Positions 60,028-64,000 of a stretch of DNA of 64,000 bases are shown in pieces. Origin of the DNA: Adineta vaga (Eukaryota; Rotifera). The stretch is taken from positions 2,542,001-2,606,000 of the forward strand of contig CP075496.1 of NCBI GenBank assembly GCA_021613535.1. The letters run 5' to 3'. Position numbers and translations under genes: made by a program. Positions within the stretch are counted from its first letter, which is position 1. Every line of letters begins with the position of its first letter. The notes under the pieces are model-generated. The model saw only the letters and a list, made by a program, of their open reading frames with translations, made no database searches and was not told the origin of the DNA.

Positions 60028-60702
60028 TATCAAACTTTATCTGTGTGAATTTCTATTTCATCGAAAATGATGTGATATATTTATGAAAACAGAGATTGTC
60101 TCTTTTTTTATAACGAGTTCTATGCAAGTTTTCTTCCGGTTTTTGTTTTTCAAAATTCATATTCAGATATTAGACTTGATTATACAAAAACAATAAACAA
60201 ACACACAAATAAAATATATGTTATTCTATTTGATTGAATATTTTTATTTAGTTTGTAATGAATTGAAAAGTTATTTTTAGTTTGTAATGAATTGAAAAGT
60301 TATTTTTTCGTCTTGTCTACATGTAAAAGAATCATCAACAAGATGTCAGTAGTTAATGAATAATTCTTGTATTTTACTATTCCGATCATTAAATACAAAC
60401 GAAACGATAAAAATTCTTCCTTCTATTCGCTAAAAACGAACCTCATTGGTCATCCATTATTTATACATTTACATATACGAATAAATCTATCTGGATTTGG
60501 AACTTCTAACTTTTCTCCCTTCTCTTTCTCTCTTTTCATTCTGGTATTTTTCTTTTCTATGTAATGCTTAGACATATGTAGAAAGTTTTTTCTTGTCATA
60601 GACGTGCTTAAGTTTTTGAAGCAAAGACTTTCTACTGTTAATGAAAGTAAGAAGTTAAATGACAAAAGATTTTCATTCTTTTTAGACTGACAGATAATTG
60701 AA
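60028..60702. other. Intergenic before the AF9/ENL gene
   Basis: 3' UTR of the upstream gene (AAATAAAATAT near 60208), the 29-bp tandem repeat, and 5' DNA of the next gene. TTCTTTTTAG at 60676-60685 is an acceptor-like site 17 bases before the next ATG. ORFs on both strands here are unsupported. Confidence 0.4.
60251..60308. repeat. 29-bp direct tandem duplication
   Basis: Two adjacent copies with period 29 bp, starting GTTTGTAATGAATTGAAAAG at 60251 and 60280. They are identical except at the edges. It lies in the 3' flank of the unrecognised gene ending at 60027. Confidence 0.9.
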
Positions 60703-63542
60703 ATGCATGATCGAAATGATACTGCCGAAGTTTGTTTTGATTTTACGATTGATAACGAGCACATCAAAATGTATTTTTCTTTCTTTATTGTATAGACTAT
60801 TGAAATTTGTTTTGAAGTTGGACATAGTTCGACAATTCGTTCGAAACCAACAACAAATCATAATCCACCACGTACTCATGATTGGAAAATCTTTTTACGT
60901 TCAGCGGATATTCATGGCGATTTAAATTGTCTAATACAACGTTGCGTATTTCATCTTCATCCAGAATTTCCAAATCCTATACGAGGTATAATACTTAATT
61001 AGTTTTGATAGTATATGAGTAGAAGATCTTCTTTAGAATTACTGACAACACCATTTGCTATACAAGAAAGTGGTTATGCTGGGTTTTGTTTAGTAAAGTT
61101 TATTTCTTATTTATGATAAATGATATTGGTTTTCTTATAGCCAATTGAAATCTATTTCAAAACAAAGAAAGAACCAAGAAAATTCTTAATTGAATATGAT
61201 CTTGATCTACATCACAATCGTGAAGGACATCCATATCGACAAAAAGAAAGTTATTTACGAAAATATCGTTGTAGTTTCTACGATTCCGATCGTGAATTTC
61301 GTGAAAAATTACTTGCAGCTGGTGGTGTAAGTGTTATTTTTTTTCTATATTACACATAAATATGGAGGCGTACGCTCTTATCAAGGTTTGTTTTTTTCCC
61401 ATATACAAAAAACCTTAGACATTGACGTCATCATGATGTGATTATTACTTTTTTTTCTCTCTTACTAAAAAGTTTGCTTTTGTATTAGGCAAATAAAAGA
61501 ATGGAAAGAAAAACATAGGTCAGCTGTTTAATGTGACTCAGAGTAAAAATAAATTTATATCGTACCAATTTTCAGTTTCTCGTTCTTATTCGAAAAAAAT
61601 TACTTTCCTGAGAAGCATTGACGAAATAATGAGTCAAAAAGTTAAGAAACATCAAACTGTTTGCCGTTTAACTGTTGTTGTAAGAATGGAATTTATTATT
61701 TCTTTTCATTCGAATGTATTTTTCATCTATAGAAAATAGTCGATAGTGGTCCAATATCGTCAAATCATACTGACTTGGATGATAGTAATATGAATGGCGA
61801 ACAAACATCACCACATAACCAAATAATTCGTCATTCTCCACAACAAAAAAGACCAATTTCACCTGTAAATACATCAAATACTGTTAATAAAAAACCTCGA
61901 CTTGAACAACCAACAAATAATAGTAAAAAAAAACCAGTACAATCGGTGATTAAAACTGAAAACTCCGATAAATCAATAGTGAATACGAAAAAACCTAAAT
62001 TAGTAACATCTAAAACATCATCTATATCAGAAGAGAAAATGTTAAAAACTTCGATAACAAAAGAATTAAATCAATCATCAACTGTGAGTGAAAAAAGTAA
62101 AAGTATGATTAAATCTTTTATTTGTTGAAACATTGTTTTTCATTGATCTGATCTCATTTAGAATCATTAATATTAAAACCACGTACATCAGCAATATTAA
62201 CAAAATCTCATTCATTGAATGATATGAAACTTTCTAGTCAATCAATTCCTGTGAATATGAAAAAAAATGAAGTTGTTGTTTCACCATCAAAATCCAAAAC
62301 AGTCATTAATTCACAAACTATATCTAAAAAATCAATCACAAAGAATCCACAAAAGAAAACTTCGATTAAAACAGAACAAATATCAACTTCAATGGTTAAA
62401 TCACCTTCAACTATCGTGATTAAACAAGAATCACTTTCACAACCTTCAACAACTACATCAGTTTCAATCAATACTCTTAAAAAAATACCAAAGAAACTTG
62501 TTTCATCATCAACATCGTTGGCAGAAAAACGTTCACGTTTATCAATGCCATCTGCATCATTAGATCGAAATTCAACTCGAGTAATTAGAAGAAATTAACA
62601 TTTCATATTCTATGTACTCTCTTTTCTATGATTATTTGACAGAAATTAAAAAGACAAGACTCATTATCATCAAAAACGAAACCAAGTTTAAACCGAGAAC
62701 ATTCTTTCTCCTCTCCCAATACTGTTAATAGTAACAACAATAAGCAATCAGAAAAGAAGAAGATTGTTAAAGGTAATTAAAAAGAATTGAAATAATAGAT
62801 ATATTTACAATTTTTTTTTTGACGTATAGATTCTAAATTATCTCAATCTAGCAAATATAATCTCCCTCCATTATCATCAAATCATCGAAAAACGATTCCA
62901 TCTAAATCAACACGTACTCCTTCTCCAGTACTTCATGAAGCTTCAGTAATTTCATTATCATCTCCACCCAGTGACATATCTCAACCATACAGTATTAGTT
63001 CACCTTCTGTTCAAATCTTTCAAAATGAAAATACACCTTTACAATCATCTATCGATATCGATACACAACTATCAGATAAATCCAATTCTCAGGATCAAAC
63101 TCTAATTAAAACAACAACAACAACAACTAATCAGATATGTTATTCTGATCAATCAGAAGATGCGAATGAAAGTGATACTTCACAAAATGATGATGATGAT
63201 GATGATGATAATAATAATAATAATAATGATCAAGATGGTGACGAAGAAGATGCTGATGATGAAGATTTACCTAGTATTCTTACTAATGATGACCTACGAT
63301 ATAAACTTATTTATATTTATAATCGATTTCAATTGAATTCAATTAATGATCTTACCATATTTGTTCGATTTTTTAAACGACATCAATTAATTGACATATC
63401 AACATTATCAATGACAAAAGCATCCGATGAAATGTTTACCTATGATCTATTCTCTCTTAGTCCATCACATATTGGTGAATTAGCTAATGATCTCGGTTAC
63501 ACAACAACAACAACAAGTATTGTTAATTCTTTAGAACAGTGA
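60703..63542 (+). CDS. MLLT3: YEATS-domain protein of the AF9/ENL family
   Basis: AF9/ENL read acetyl/crotonyl-lysine on histone H3 and recruit DOT1L or the super elongation complex. Exon 1 is short (MHDRNDTAE). The YEATS domain follows: TIEICFEVGHSSTIR, THDWKIFLRSADIHGDLN, VFHLHPEFPNPIRELL, ESGYAGFCLPIEIYFKTKKE, PRKFLIEYDLDLH and FREKLLAAGG. The aromatic-cage residues of the GYAGF loop are present. A long Ser/Lys/Thr/Pro-rich linker (61735-63240) is typical of AF9, with acidic Asp/Asn repeats near 63190-63260. The C-terminal AHD is recognisable: LRYKLIYIYNRFQLNSINDL, FTYDLFSLSPSHIGELANDL (AF9 has FDFDLCSL), which would bind AF4, DOT1L or CBX8. One gene stands in for vertebrate MLLT1 and MLLT3. 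The large intron after the YEATS domain is 61330-61732. Confidence 0.92.
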
Positions 63543-64000
63543 AAAAGAAACACAATTACAATGACATCGAATTTTGTTTCTTATTCCTTTTCTTTTCATT
63601 GTGCTATTTTGATAGACTGTCTACTTTATTATGAATTTGTCTTTCAGGCATGTATATAGTTCTGAATTTAACAATGGTATTCGACAGTTAAAGAAGGAGA
63701 CTTTGTCCCATTAGAAATATGTTTACTTTGCTTTCTTTTTTGTTCTATTTATTCTATATAACAAAAGAATAATGAATAGATAATATTATATAAGATTGTC
63801 ACATGAGAAAATCAATTACGAACGAAAAGTTTCAAGGTTTAAAAATTGACTTATAAAACAAGTTTTGAATGAAATCGTTCACACTATAATAACTGCCTAG
63901 CAACATTTGTTTATACATCATAGATTCGAAAGAACTTCTGATAATAGATGAAAAAAACTATTCATCATTCATAAAGTAAAACAAGGCATGAATTTTTTAC
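63543..64000. other. Intergenic, window edge
   Basis: AT-rich flank after the AF9/ENL gene, with no ORF or RNA gene recognised. Confidence 0.45.

Noticed and set aside
1-64000. Transposons, CRISPR arrays, rRNA, viral or toxin genes.
   Set aside because: No transposase, reverse transcriptase, integrase, terminal repeats, spaced direct repeats or such genes were found; only simple microsatellites and one 29-bp duplication.

Overview
The window is nuclear DNA from a small-genome animal, most likely a bdelloid rotifer such as Rotaria, Adineta or Philodina. This assignment is inferred, not proven. The DNA is AT-rich. There are 23 protein genes in 64 kb, cut by many short GT-AG introns (mostly 45-70 nt). 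The gene set is plainly metazoan: NPHP4, TOLLIP, CERT, an FGFRL1-like receptor, AF9/ENL and Neuralized. Many start codons sit just after a pyrimidine-AG splice acceptor with no coding exon in front, as expected for spliced-leader trans-splicing, which is known in bdelloids. One gene, a GH13 enzyme, looks bacterial in type. I saw no transposon, rRNA, tRNA or CRISPR array.

Layout. 0.5-2.4 kb (-): Neuralized-type E3 ligase. 2.9-8.7 kb (+): a tight same-strand run of CWC15, a REX1B-domain protein, CCT6 and the GH13/CBM48 enzyme; gaps of only 94 and 42 bp between the first three suggest an operon. 9.0-14.8 kb (+): NPHP4. 16.6-17.0 kb (+): a short two-exon gene with a signal peptide and dibasic-flanked YFLxS peptides, a candidate neuropeptide precursor. 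17.6-19.4 kb (-): ethanolaminephosphotransferase. 19.8-23.5 kb (+): CERT. 23.9-25.1 kb (+): divergent Aurora-type kinase. 26.0-28.7 kb (+): SLC26 anion transporter. 29.1-31.3 kb (-): FGFRL1-like receptor. 34.2-38.0 kb (-): Na,K-ATPase-like P2C pump with altered ion-site residues. 39.8-41.0 kb (-): syntaxin-7/12. 41.6-42.9 kb (+): SMNDC1. 43.1-45.4 kb (+): DLAT. 45.9-46.5 kb (+): ISCU. 47.1-49.8 kb (-): unrecognised protein. 51.8-53.7 kb (+): DMT/SLC35-type transporter. 54.1-56.6 kb (-): IK/RED. 57.0-58.5 kb (+): TOLLIP. 59.1-60.0 kb (+): unrecognised intronless basic protein. 60.7-63.5 kb (+): YEATS protein of the AF9/ENL family.

How the genes relate. This is ordinary eukaryotic housekeeping with no single pathway. 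Three spliceosome factors (CWC15, SMNDC1, IK) are present. DLAT (a lipoyl enzyme) and ISCU (the Fe-S scaffold that lipoate synthesis needs) are neighbours. EPT1 and CERT are head-to-head lipid genes. Syntaxin and TOLLIP are both endosomal.

Oddities. Four places in three otherwise conserved genes (CERT twice, syntaxin, SMNDC1) need a one-base indel in an A/T run to keep the family reading frame. Uncorrected assembly errors are the simplest explanation; real lesions or recoding are possible. The most novel-looking items are the peptide precursor, the GH13 gene, the unusual P2C pump and the probable operon.
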